Source of the DNA: Emiliania huxleyi CCMP1516
Lineage: Eukaryota > Haptophyta > Isochrysidales > Noelaerhabdaceae
Length of the DNA stretch: 64,000 nucleotides
Reading direction: 5' to 3'
Assembly: GCF_000372725.1 (NCBI RefSeq)
Contig: NW_005200333.1
Location: 278,209 to 342,208, forward strand
Notes under the pieces: model-generated
Told to the model about the DNA's origin: nothing
Databases searched by the model: none
Seen by the model: only the letters and a program-made list of their open reading frames with translations
Shown: positions 1-7,905 of the stretch, piece after piece
Position numbering within the stretch: the stretch's first letter is position 1
Layout of the letters: each line of letters opens with the position of its first letter
Program-made: the position numbers and the translations under genes

Positions 1-59
1 ATATAGAACTGCCCACTAAAATAGTCGAAGGGGGGGGGGAGGTGCGGGAGACCAGCCTG

Positions 60-130
60 CGGCGAGAGGTGGGGAGGGGTGGGGGGAGGGGTGGGGGAGG
101 GGTGGGGGAGGGGTGGGGGAGGGCACGGCG
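60..130. repeat. G-rich minisatellite
   Basis: Tandem copies of a short G-rich unit (ggtgggggaggg and variants). The first 700 bases are dominated by G-runs and low-complexity DNA. The short ORFs through it, in several frames on both strands, are Gly/Arg/His-rich artefacts of base composition. I see no gene here. Confidence 0.6.
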
Positions 131-507
131 GGAGGCCCTTGGGGAGAGGGGTGGCGCGGGGACGGGGCGGGGCTGCGGGGGGGGAGGGCGCACCTGCAGG
201 GGACAACACGGCTTCCGTGGTGGTGGTGGTGGGGTCCGTTCACTGCGCCGGCGGGGAGCGGCGGGGAGCGGCGGCCAGTGCGGAGTCGACGCGTCGCACA
301 TGCCGCAGCTTGGCGGCGCCGCCTGCCGCCGCTGCCGGCTGGGCGGCGCGCGCCAGCTTAGAGAGGAGCGAGTAGTGTGGCCGGCAGCGCGAGGCGGCGG
401 CGCGCGCGCTCCTCGCGCGAAGCTCGTCGGCGAGTCTCTCCTGTGAGTGTGTGTGTGGTGGTGGTGGTGGGGGGGGGGGCTTGGGTCGTGGTTGTGTTAT
501 GGGTTGG

Positions 508-533
508 GCTAGGGTTAAGGCTAGGGTTAGGGT
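508..533 (+). repeat. degenerate telomere-like repeats
   Basis: Three imperfect TTAGGG-type units (gggctagggttaagg, then ctagggttagggt). They match the perfect arrays at 3.6-3.8 kb and suggest this end of the window is old subtelomeric DNA. The array is too short to prove this by itself. Confidence 0.5.
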
Positions 534-599
534 GTCGGAGGAGGCGGTTGGTGGGCGGCCCGGGGGGGGAGGGGGGGTGCGAGGCTGCGGCGCACATCT

Positions 600-683
600 C
601 GGCCAGCCTCGGGTGATCTCGGGTGATCTCGGGTGGTCCATGGTCTCGGATCATCTCGGCCGATCTCGGCCGATCTCGAAGAG
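600..683. repeat. ATCTCGG-type short repeat cluster
   Basis: A run of about ten-base units built on atctcgg (tgatctcggg, catctcggcc, cgatctcggc). Related strings recur at 11.55 kb and inside predicted introns at 25.9, 40.3 and 44.1 kb, so it looks like a dispersed noncoding motif. Confidence 0.5.
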
Positions 684-714
684 CGCACCGTCCAGGCCGG
701 CAGCCGTGTACAAA

Positions 715-780
715 GAGGTGTCTAGGAAGTGTCTAGGAAGTGTCTAGGAGGTGTCTAGGAGCTGTCTAGGAAGTGTCTCG
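715..780. repeat. 10-11 bp tandem repeat (gtgtctagga)
   Basis: About six copies of gtgtctagga(a/g). The stop codon of the minus-strand ORF at 766-2061 falls inside this array, so its C-terminus may have been set by the repeat. Confidence 0.7.
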
Positions 781-2061
781 CACCGTCCCGGCCGGCAGCT
801 GTGTGTACCGCGACGGCGCCTCGGAGAGCAGCGACGACTGCAGCTCGCTCAGCCACGTGCGCTGCTCGCTGTGCAGCCGCGCCGACAGCGCCGCGTACCG
901 CGCCGCCGCCTCGCTGCCGCCGCCCTCGCCCGGCGCTGCGCCCGCCTCAGCGAGCGAGAGAAGCTCGGCGTGCTCGGCGGCGCTCAGCTGGCTCTGGCCG
1001 CAAAGGGCCGGGGCGTCGCTCCTCCGGGCGGTGCCGCTCCCTTGGGCGGCGCCGCTCCTCCCCTCGCCGCGCGCTGCCACCGGCACGTCCGCCGCCGCCC
1101 CCGCCGCTGATGCAGACGCTGCCGCTGATGCGGACGCCGCCGCCGCCGCCGCCGCCGCCGCTGAAGCGCCCGCTGCAGCGCCCGCTGCAGCGCCCGCTGC
1201 AGCGCCTGCTGGAGCGTCTGCTGCAGCGCCTGGTGAAGTGCCGTTGCCGCTGGCGCCGCCGCTGTTCCCGCCTCCACCGGCACCACTCGGTGGGATCGGG
1301 CCTGTCTCTTCCTGCCTCGACCGCCCGCGCCTCGCCAACGCCGCCGCTGCTGTTCCCACCGCCGCCGTTACTGCTCCCACCGCCGGCACGGACGCGGTGC
1401 TAGCGACCACGGCCTGTGCGCGTGAGATTGCGCGCGAGAGAGCAGACTCTTCTGGCGCTCCTAGCGCCACCGCCGCCGTTGCTGCTCCCACCGCCGCCGC
1501 CGTTCCGGCCGCCGCCGCCGCCGGTCCAGCTCTCGCCTCAGCCGCCGCCGCCGAGGGCCGCTGAGGCGGCCTTCGAGGCGCAGCGGTCAGGGCAGAGGGG
1601 ATGGGGACAGAGGCCACGGCAGCGCCGGTCGCGGCTGTGGCGTTTCGGTCGTTCCATCGGAACGATGCGGCGCCGAGCCGCACCTCGGCCGCTAGCCTCC
1701 TCACCGCCTCCGCGCGCCGCTGCTTGGCCGGGCTGTCGCCGGCCTGGCTGCTAGCGCAAGCGTTCGCCGGCGCAGGCTCCGGCCTGCGAGGAGGCGCCAC
1801 CGCCGGCTGCGGCTGGCTCGGCGGCGGCAGTGGACGCTTGTGCGGCCGCGCCGGCGGCGCCTCCCGCTGCCGAGCCGCCGATCTGGCGGGCACCGCCGCG
1901 ACCGCTCCGCCGTTGTTTGCGGGCGCATCCGCCGACACGGCGTTTGCGCGGTTTGCGCGGTCCGCCGCGAGCCGCGCGACCTTGAGGAGCTCGGCGGGAG
2001 TGGGAAGCTCGCCAGCAAAGGTGAAGTCGACCGAGTAGCGGTCCAGGTCCTCCAGTCGCAT
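766..2061 (-). CDS. Ala-rich hypothetical protein, 431 aa
   Basis: An open frame of 431 codons starts at an ATG (2059-2061). The N-terminus (MRLEDLDRYSVDFTFAGELP) and C-terminus (around AALSARLHSEQRTWLSELQ) look like ordinary amphipathic protein. The middle is Ala/Gly/Pro-rich low complexity with runs of alternating Ala and Ser. I recognise no domain. Long open frames on the opposite strand have even more biased composition, so this strand is preferred. It could be a real, rapidly evolving gene or a composition-driven ORF. The stop lies in a minisatellite. Confidence 0.45.
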   Translation of the reverse strand: MRLEDLDRYSVDFTFAGELPTPAELLKVARLAADRANRANAVSADAPANNGGAVAAVPARSAARQREAPPARPHKRPLPPPSQPQPAVAPPRRPEPAPANACASSQAGDSPAKQRRAEAVRRLAAEVRLGAASFRWNDRNATAATGAAVASVPIPSALTAAPRRPPQRPSAAAAEARAGPAAAAAGTAAAVGAATAAVALGAPEESALSRAISRAQAVVASTASVPAVGAVTAAVGTAAAALARRGRSRQEETGPIPPSGAGGGGNSGGASGNGTSPGAAADAPAGAAAGAAAGAAAGASAAAAAAAAASASAAASASAAGAAADVPVAARGEGRSGAAQGSGTARRSDAPALCGQSQLSAAEHAELLSLAEAGAAPGEGGGSEAAARYAALSARLHSEQRTWLSELQSSLLSEAPSRYTQLPAGTVRDTS

Positions 2062-2104
2062 TTACACACATACGGGCATGCACGGGCATGCAAACCAGGG
2101 TTCG

Positions 2105-2371
2105 GACTTTTTGCGGGGTATGGTATGGTAGGGTCGGCGCCCTGGCGCCGCGACCATACCCCCCCACCCGCACAGGACGTCGCCTCTGGCCAGCAGGACC
2201 ATACCCCCCCACCCCCCACCCCACCACACGAGCGCGTACAGTAACCGTCGTGTTAGGCCGTCCGGTCGTGCGGCACGTGTTCGCGCGATGCAGTCTGCGC
2301 GAGGTGACCCGCCGGCAATCGTGCTCACCCCTCAGAGCATGTCCGCAAAGGCCGCCAGGGCCTTGCGTGCC

Positions 2372-2402
<31 letters not shown>

Positions 2403-2977
2403 CCGGTGCGAGCGCGGGCGCGGGCGCGGGCGCGGCCGGTGCGAGCGCGGGCGCGGGCGCGGGCGCGGTCTCCGCCGGCGCCGCCTCCGCCATGGTCACC
2501 TCGGGCGCGGGCGCGGGCGCGGTCTCCGCCGGCGCCGCCTCCGCCATGGTCACCTCCGCTGGAACGGCCTCCGCCTCCGCCGCCTCCCGTCCATCATGCG
2601 GACGGCATGCGGTGCAATCGCAGCGTCGAGCTGTGCGATGCAAGACGCAAGCGTACCAGCGCAGCAGCTGCGCACAGCGGCGCGCTCGGCGTCGTCGGGC
2701 AGCGAGCTGTCCAGGAGCCGAAGTTGAGGCGGCGTCGCGGCGAGAAGGCCCGCGACAGTATCGAAGCGGCCGGGGCCGCCGTGAGTCGGCATCGTGTCCG
2801 CGGCTGTGTAGGGATCCTTAGGGCGGCTGTGTACTGGGTTCGAACCCTGTTGTAACGTGGCCGCTCCAGCGATTGACCATACCCCCCCACCCGTCGAGCA
2901 GGTCGCCTCCGGCGGCCAGGACCATACCCCCCCACCCTTTTGGCGCCGACCCTACCATACCTTACCCCGCAAAAAGT
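2105..2977. mobile_element. inverted-repeat element (MITE-like), about 870 bp
   Basis: 2106-2141 and 2942-2977 are inverted copies of a 36-base sequence with one difference (actttttgcggggta at the outer side, ggtcggcgcc at the inner side). Just inside both ends are direct copies of gaccatacccccccaccc (about 2150, 2199, 2875, 2920). The interior is GC-rich low complexity. I found no convincing target duplication or transposase, so a non-autonomous element is an inference. Confidence 0.5.
2332..2792 (-). CDS. possible coding fragment inside the inverted-repeat element
   Basis: Between the inverted repeats, the minus strand holds a stretch with normal protein character (2792 downward, containing FDTVAGLLAATPPQLRLLD). 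After a frame change it runs into an Ala/Pro repeat containing EVTMAEAAPAETAPAPAP twice. The two pieces are in different frames, so this would need an intron or is a relic. No family is recognised. Confidence 0.25.
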
Positions 2978-3608
2978 TGGAATCCAGCCCGGCACGCAGA
3001 AAGAAAGAAATTTTGGCGCCGTCGTGCTGCTCCTCTCCACCGTGATGCATCTCGCCATCATCGTCACCACGACGTGTCAGCTGCGGACGGGCGTCGCCCG
3101 CGACATGCGCACGTAGCCCGACAACTTTCAAACGCTGTGCAAGCCGCGGGCGGCTCCAACTGTCAATGTCGTCTCGCATTGCCGGTACGCGGGCCTGGCT
3201 GCTCTCTCTCTCCCCCCCCACTCCCCATCGAGACTGAGCCCCCGGTGAGCACGGGCTGCGGCGCGACCCTTGCCGTCCCCGCGCACGCAGGTCACCATGG
3301 CTGCATCAGAGCTGCTTTGTCGTGCGCACTCGAGCAGCGCGCAGCGGTCGCGCCCACCTGTCACCTCGCCTCGCCGGCTGCATCCCGCTCGCCACCATCC
3401 CTGGGTCACCGCCACTGCCCCTGTCCCTTGCCGCCGCCGTCGCCGTCCGATTCCTCCCTTGGGCCAGGTTGCAGGTACCAATGTTGTCGAATTTATTTCA
3501 AAATCTGCAGGCGCGCGGAGCGCCTGCGAAAATTTTGAAGAAATTTGTGGCCGGGCCTGATTTTCAACAATATCTTTCAAATTTGCGGTGTGGAGTTGGG
3601 GGGTGGGT

Positions 3609-3885
3609 TAGTTTTAGGGTTAGGGTTAGGGTTAGGGTTAGGGTTAGGGTCAGGGTCAGGGTTAGTCTTGTTGTGTCTGTATATGCCAGCGTTGCAGGGT
3701 TCTGCGCTGGGATCTGGCCCCACAGCGCCGACGACTGAGACTCTCAGCCCCGCACGCTGACCTAGGGTTAGGGTTAGGGTTAGGGTTAGGGTTAGTCTTC
3801 TTGTGTTTGTATGCCAGCGTTGCAGAGTTCTGCGCTGGGATCTGGCCCCAGCGCCGACGAGTAAGACTCAGCACCGCACGCTGAC
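3609..3885 (+). repeat. interstitial TTAGGG arrays in a duplicated subtelomere-like unit
   Basis: Perfect ttaggg repeats at about 3612-3665 and 3763-3796. Each is followed by a similar stretch of about 90 bases (gttagtctt, then gccagcgttgcag, then ccgcacgctgacc), so the array plus its flank is duplicated in tandem. TTAGGG is the telomere repeat of many algae. Position inside a contig means an interstitial or ancestral telomere, or a misjoined chromosome end. Confidence 0.85.
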
Positions 3886-3887
3886 CC

Positions 3888-4168
3888 CACCAAATGCCGC
3901 CTCAGGGCGCCAGGCCGCCAGCCACCTCTTAGCTCTTACACGCGGCCGGCGCCCTCTCGCGGCAAAAGGGTCGAGCGAGCGCGGGCAGAGTCGCGATGTC
4001 TGCGCACCCGCGTGCCGATGGGCGGCACACGCAGCGGAGAGAGGCCCTGTCGCGCCGCCAGTAGTTCCGCACTCCCCACGCCACCAATTGCCGCCTCAGG
4101 GCGCCAGCCACCTCTTACACGCGGCCGGCGCCCTCTCGCGTTAAAAGGGCCGAGCGAGAGCAGCAGGT
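3888..4168 (+). repeat. about 190-bp tandem duplication
   Basis: 3888-3980 and 4081-4168 share ccaccaa(a/t)tgccgcctca, the string ccagccacctctta and cggccggcgccctctcgcg with small indels. It lies between the telomere-like array and the AP2 gene and has no coding content that I can support. Confidence 0.7.
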
Positions 4169-4322
4169 TGCGTGCTCTTCTCGCAAAAGATACGTTGGTA
4201 AGGGGGTAGAGGGTACTGTACGTACGTAGTGACTACCCTGTAGTGTTAAGAGATAGTAGTAGGGCAGTTTGGCGAGTGTAATATTACGCTGCGCCCCAGC
4301 TGGGCGCCCAAAGTTTTCGAGC

Positions 4323-6038
4323 ATGCGTGAAACGCGCCCGTGTTTGGTTGTGAGGATCCTCGGCTCTGTGAGGTCGTGTGAGTGGTCCGATTTGTGGTAC
4401 GCGATGGAGCATGTCGCGGAGGTCAAGCCCTGCATCGACCCGCCTAGCAGTGTGAGCCAGTCTGACAGTGAGGAGAAGACGGAGGCGGAGGTGGTGGCGG
4501 AGGAGGAGACGGAGACAGAGACGGAGTCAGAGGCGGAGGCGGAGGCGGAAAAGGCGGCTGCGGGGAAGGCGACCGCCGAGGTGGCAGAGCAGGCGGCGGC
4601 CTCGGAGAAGGCCCGCCTCGAGGAGGCGGCACGTGTCAAGGCGGACAGACTACGCCTAGAGGAGGCCGCCCGAGCCAAGACCGAAAAGGCGGCGCAGGAA
4701 GAGGCTGCAAGGGTGGCGGCCGAGGAGGCGGCTAAGGAGGCGGAGAGGGCGGCAGCGGAGAAGGCGGCTGCGGAGAATGCGGCTGCGGAGGCTGTTGCAG
4801 CGGCGGAGGCTCAGGCTGCTGAGGCGGCAGCTGCTGCGGAGCGTCTACGCCTAGAAGACGCAGCGCGCAAGCAAGCACAAGTCGGGGCGCAACAGCAGCA
4901 ACAGCAGCAGCAGCAGCAGCAGCCCGTTGTAACAAAGGCGCAGGGCTTCGATCTGCACCTCTCCGATCGGAGCAACAGTGGCTATAAGCACGTGTACGCT
5001 GGCAAGCCTAGCCGCAAGGGTCGCCGCTTTGAGGCGAAGGTGCGCCGCAGCGGCGGCGGCGTGGAGCACCTGGGATACTTTGCCACGGCGGTGGAGGCGG
5101 CGGTGGCCTACGCCAAAGCGGTCGCGCCTGCAACAACACCTCCGACACTCCCAGATCGCTCGCCATCTCTCGGGCGCAAGAAGCAGCAACAGCAGCAGCA
5201 GCCAGTTGTAACAAAGGCGCAGGGCTTCGATCTGCACCTCTCCGATCGGAGCAACAGTGGCTATAAGCACGTGTACGCTGGCAAGCCCAGCCGCAAGGGT
5301 CGCCGCTTTGAGGCGAAGGTGCGCCGCAGCGGCGGCGGCGTGGAGCACCTGGGATACTTTGCCACGGCGGTGGAGGCGGCGGTGGCCTACGCCAAAGCGG
5401 TCGCGCCTGCAACAACACCTCCGACACTCCCAGACCGCTCGCCATCTCTCGGGCGCAAGAGGTTCCGGCCGGACGCACGCACGTACGAGGAGGGTTTGCC
5501 ACCCACGCGCTCGCGCAGGTTGGTGCAACGCCTTGGCCACAACGACGATTGGGGCCACAGGAGAGTCGGAGGCGAAGGAGCCAGCGGCGGCGGCGGCGAA
5601 AGGGCCGACCGCTGCTCTGGCGGCGGCGCGGGAGAAGAAGAGCGGGGCAGCGCCGATGCCACCGCTGCCGCGGGGGAGGCTCTAGTCGCGGAGGGGGGGG
5701 GAGGAAGGGGAGGAGGTGGCGGTGGAGAAGGTGGAGGAGGTGAAGAAGAGGACGAGAAGGAGGCGGCGGCTGCAACCCGAAGCCTCCCATTGGCGAAGTC
5801 TGTGGCCGGCGCAGTTGCATTGAACGAGGCGGCAGCGCAGGCAGCTGCAGTAGCAGAGAAATCGACGCTGCCCGGCAAGGTGGAGATGCTCAAAGTGTCG
5901 CTCGGCATCGACACAGACAAGACGATGGGCGAGGCCGTGCAGGAGGCTTCCGAGATTCTGGGCCTCCCATACGAGGGGCGGCGCCTCATTGCCCAGGTCG
6001 ATGCGCTGATTTCTCTGCTGTTCAAGAAGCCTGCATGA
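4323..6038 (+). CDS. protein with two AP2-like DNA-binding domains, 571 aa
   Basis: Single open frame. The first ATG is at 4323; a second in-frame ATG at 4404 (MEHVAEVKPC) is an equally plausible start. Residues about 50-190 are a Glu/Ala/Lys-rich coiled coil. A poly-Gln run precedes each of two AP2/ERF-like domains, at about residues 208-270 and 300-362. Each contains SGYKHVYAGKPSRKGRRFEA and the AP2-typical HLGYFATAVEAAVAYAKA. The C-terminus (about 510-571) is a separate helical segment. AP2 domains are known DNA binders, so a transcription-factor role is inferred. The two domain copies are almost identical in DNA, which points to a recent internal duplication. Confidence 0.75.
   Translation: MRETRPCLVVRILGSVRSCEWSDLWYAMEHVAEVKPCIDPPSSVSQSDSEEKTEAEVVAEEETETETESEAEAEAEKAAAGKATAEVAEQAAASEKARLEEAARVKADRLRLEEAARAKTEKAAQEEAARVAAEEAAKEAERAAAEKAAAENAAAEAVAAAEAQAAEAAAAAERLRLEDAARKQAQVGAQQQQQQQQQQQPVVTKAQGFDLHLSDRSNSGYKHVYAGKPSRKGRRFEAKVRRSGGGVEHLGYFATAVEAAVAYAKAVAPATTPPTLPDRSPSLGRKKQQQQQQPVVTKAQGFDLHLSDRSNSGYKHVYAGKPSRKGRRFEAKVRRSGGGVEHLGYFATAVEAAVAYAKAVAPATTPPTLPDRSPSLGRKRFRPDARTYEEGLPPTRSRRLVQRLGHNDDWGHRRVGGEGASGGGGERADRCSGGGAGEEERGSADATAAAGEALVAEGGGGRGGGGGGEGGGGEEEDEKEAAAATRSLPLAKSVAGAVALNEAAAQAAAVAEKSTLPGKVEMLKVSLGIDTDKTMGEAVQEASEILGLPYEGRRLIAQVDALISLLFKKPA
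4925..5461 (+). repeat. tandem duplication of the AP2-domain segment
   Basis: About 256 bases at 4925-5180 recur at 5206-5461 with only two or three substitutions (period 281). The duplication boundary lies at CAG repeats encoding poly-Gln, so slippage or unequal exchange at the CAG tract is a likely mechanism. Confidence 0.9.
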
Positions 6039-6429
6039 CCCACCAATAGGGGTCGACGAGATAGGGATCATCATGAATTGGGTCGGACGGGGGGGTAGTG
6101 GTACCTACGGTGCGAGGGGCGGCTGCGGGGTGTGTGGAGTGCCCAGCTTCCGGCGGGCCGGCGCCGGTGTCTGGAGATCACCGCTGTTCTGCTTGAGCGT
6201 GAGTACGGCTTTGATAATTGGAACGCTGCGACTGCTGCGAGCGCGTGCGCCCCGGGTGTGTGCCGTGATCGTGACTGCCAGGGTGTGCCGTGATCGTAAG
6301 ATCGAGCTCCTTCACTCCGGGGCCTCGTTTGCTTGGATGGCGGCGTATAAGCTTGGATGGCGGCGTATAAGGTACACATATACAATGAATAGATACAGGA
6401 GCGACACACAAGTCACACAGAGAAGGCAC
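6039..6429. other. intergenic; contains a 20-bp direct repeat with TATAA
   Basis: No gene is supported here. GCTTGGATGGCGGCGTATAA is repeated head to tail at 6331-6350 and 6351-6370. The TATAA could be promoter-like, but no plus-strand gene follows. The region separates the ends of two convergent genes. Confidence 0.5.
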
Positions 6430-7017
6430 TCAAACGGCATTCGGCGGCGGAATCATGGGCGGAATGTCTGCAAATTGGGCAAGCGTCGCCGACGAAGACG
6501 CGTCATCCGCCGCGTCTGACTGAAGACCCGACGTGCCGGCGGTGTCGTCAGCGCCCTCGGCGCGATGCAGCCACGTGGGCGCGCTCTCCGTCTCGCGGTA
6601 CAACCACGCCCGCTGCTGCTGCCGGGCGCCCATGAGCGGGCTCTCCTCTTTTCCACTGACGGCGCCGACCTTCGCGGCGGCCGCGGCGGCCGCGGCGGCG
6701 GCCGCCGCCCGCAGCTCTTCGGGGGAGCAGCGGTCCTCGGGCGTCGCCCCAGCCTTGTCCAGTATCCGCCGTGCAAGGGCGGAGACCGGGCTGCAAGAGG
6801 CGTCGTCGGCGAGAGGCGCAACGTAGGCGGGGGGCGGGGTGGCGGGGCAAGGCTCGACATCGAGCGGGTGTGCGTCGGAGTCGGAGAGGGAGATGCCGCT
6901 AGCGTGGGCAATGCTGAGGACGCCGCTCCCGCGAGCCGGGCTGAAGACGTCGCCCCCGCCTAGCGCGCTCGCTCGACGCTCGGAGTAGTCGATCGAGAGG
7001 CTGACCTGATCCGACAC
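6430..7017 (-). CDS. hypothetical protein, 3' exon
   Basis: A 195-codon open frame ends at 6430. There is no ATG near its 5' end (the first codon shown is GTG). A candidate 3' splice site (gatcag followed by GTCAGC) lies close to it, so this is probably the last exon of a longer gene. The protein has ordinary composition apart from a poly-Ala run encoded by a GCC repeat near the middle. It contains SPVSALARRILDKAGATPED and ends PPMIPPPNAV. No family is recognised. Confidence 0.5.
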   Translation of the reverse strand: MSDQVSLSIDYSERRASALGGGDVFSPARGSGVLSIAHASGISLSDSDAHPLDVEPCPATPPPAYVAPLADDASCSPVSALARRILDKAGATPEDRCSPEELRAAAAAAAAAAAAKVGAVSGKEESPLMGARQQQRAWLYRETESAPTWLHRAEGADDTAGTSGLQSDAADDASSSATLAQFADIPPMIPPPNAV

Positions 7018-7559
7018 CGCGGGTGCGCGCGTGTGTGCTGCGACTCTTCACAGCTCCGAGGTTTTAGGCCGATGTTCGAGGCCGAGGTCAGGCGGAGGCG
7101 TGACGCTCACCTCCGAGACGCGGGGAGTTGATGGGCCGCGGCGCGCCTTTGCGGGGAAGGGGCAGCAGGAGGCGCCAGATAACGCCCGGCGGCGCTGCGG
7201 AGGTGGGGGGGGGGGGGGGGGGGTTTAAAGGGAAGGGGAGGGAGGGGGTTAGCCAAAAGAGTGGGAGGTCCTTGGAGTGAGAAAGGGCCCAAAGCGAGCA
7301 AACCCTCCCCGGGGGGTGGCGCTTGTAGAAAGTCGCGGCGCCGGGGCAAACCAAAAAAAGCCCGGAGGCGGGCATGGCAACCAAAAACAACACCCTTTGT
7401 TCGGTGTCCGCGTCGCCCTCGTCCCCCGGAAAAAAATTTGCGCTGCTGTTTTTGGGGGGGGGACACTCCCACGCCAACGAGTGACGCCGTCCGCACGTCA
7501 CCTAGTCGTAGAAACCTTAGTTCAAACCTGATCCCTGTCCCCCCCCAAACAACTAGGGA
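7018..7559. other. intergenic, homopolymer-rich
   Basis: No gene is supported. It holds long G-runs (about 7205-7223, 7456-7463), A-runs (7350s, 7430s) and C-runs (7541-7547). The short frames on both strands look like composition artefacts. Base-call accuracy here may be poor. Confidence 0.5.
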
Positions 7560-7905
7560 CAGGAACGCGGTTTTCCTCCCACAAGGGCCTGGGAAACGGG
7601 GGCCCAACCCAAGTCACCTTTTTTCTCCCGCGGCAATCGGTGGACGAGCTCATGTAGACGGAGCTTACCCAGGAGGTGCCTAAGGCAAGGCAAGGCAAGC
7701 TGAACTCCTCCACACAGGTGAGTGGAGGGGGTGCTCCCGGGAGCCCCCATGTGCGCGGCGTTTGATCTGCGGAATGGGTTGTTACATGCTGCCACCACTA
7801 CTAGGCGGGCGGCGCCGGTGCGCTCGCAAAAGGCGGAGCCCGACCCGGTGTCGGTGGCAGCCTTGTAGTAGACGCAGCTGAGGACAGAGGCGGGGGGGGG
7901 GGGGG
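7560..7905 (-). pseudogene. C-terminal Cys-module, frame-broken copy
   Basis: In a frame different from the upstream Pro-rich ORF, the minus strand reads ASVLSCVYYKAATDTGS and FCERTGAARLV, then further down VEEFSLPCLALGTS and SSVYMSSSTDC. The same pieces occur at 11.58-11.96 kb. The change of frame lies at a long G-run (about 7890-7904). Either this is the true C-terminus reached after an uncorrected homopolymer error or a small intron, or it is a decayed module. The second copy shows the same order of pieces. Confidence 0.45.

Noticed and set aside
16-243. His-run ORF on the minus strand
   Set aside because: Translation of the G-rich minisatellite and a gtg repeat; no sign of a gene.
2823-2855. 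tRNA-like T-arm (gggttcgaaccc)
   Set aside because: The T stem pairs poorly beyond three bases, no A-box or acceptor stem lies at the right distance, and it sits in the repeat element.
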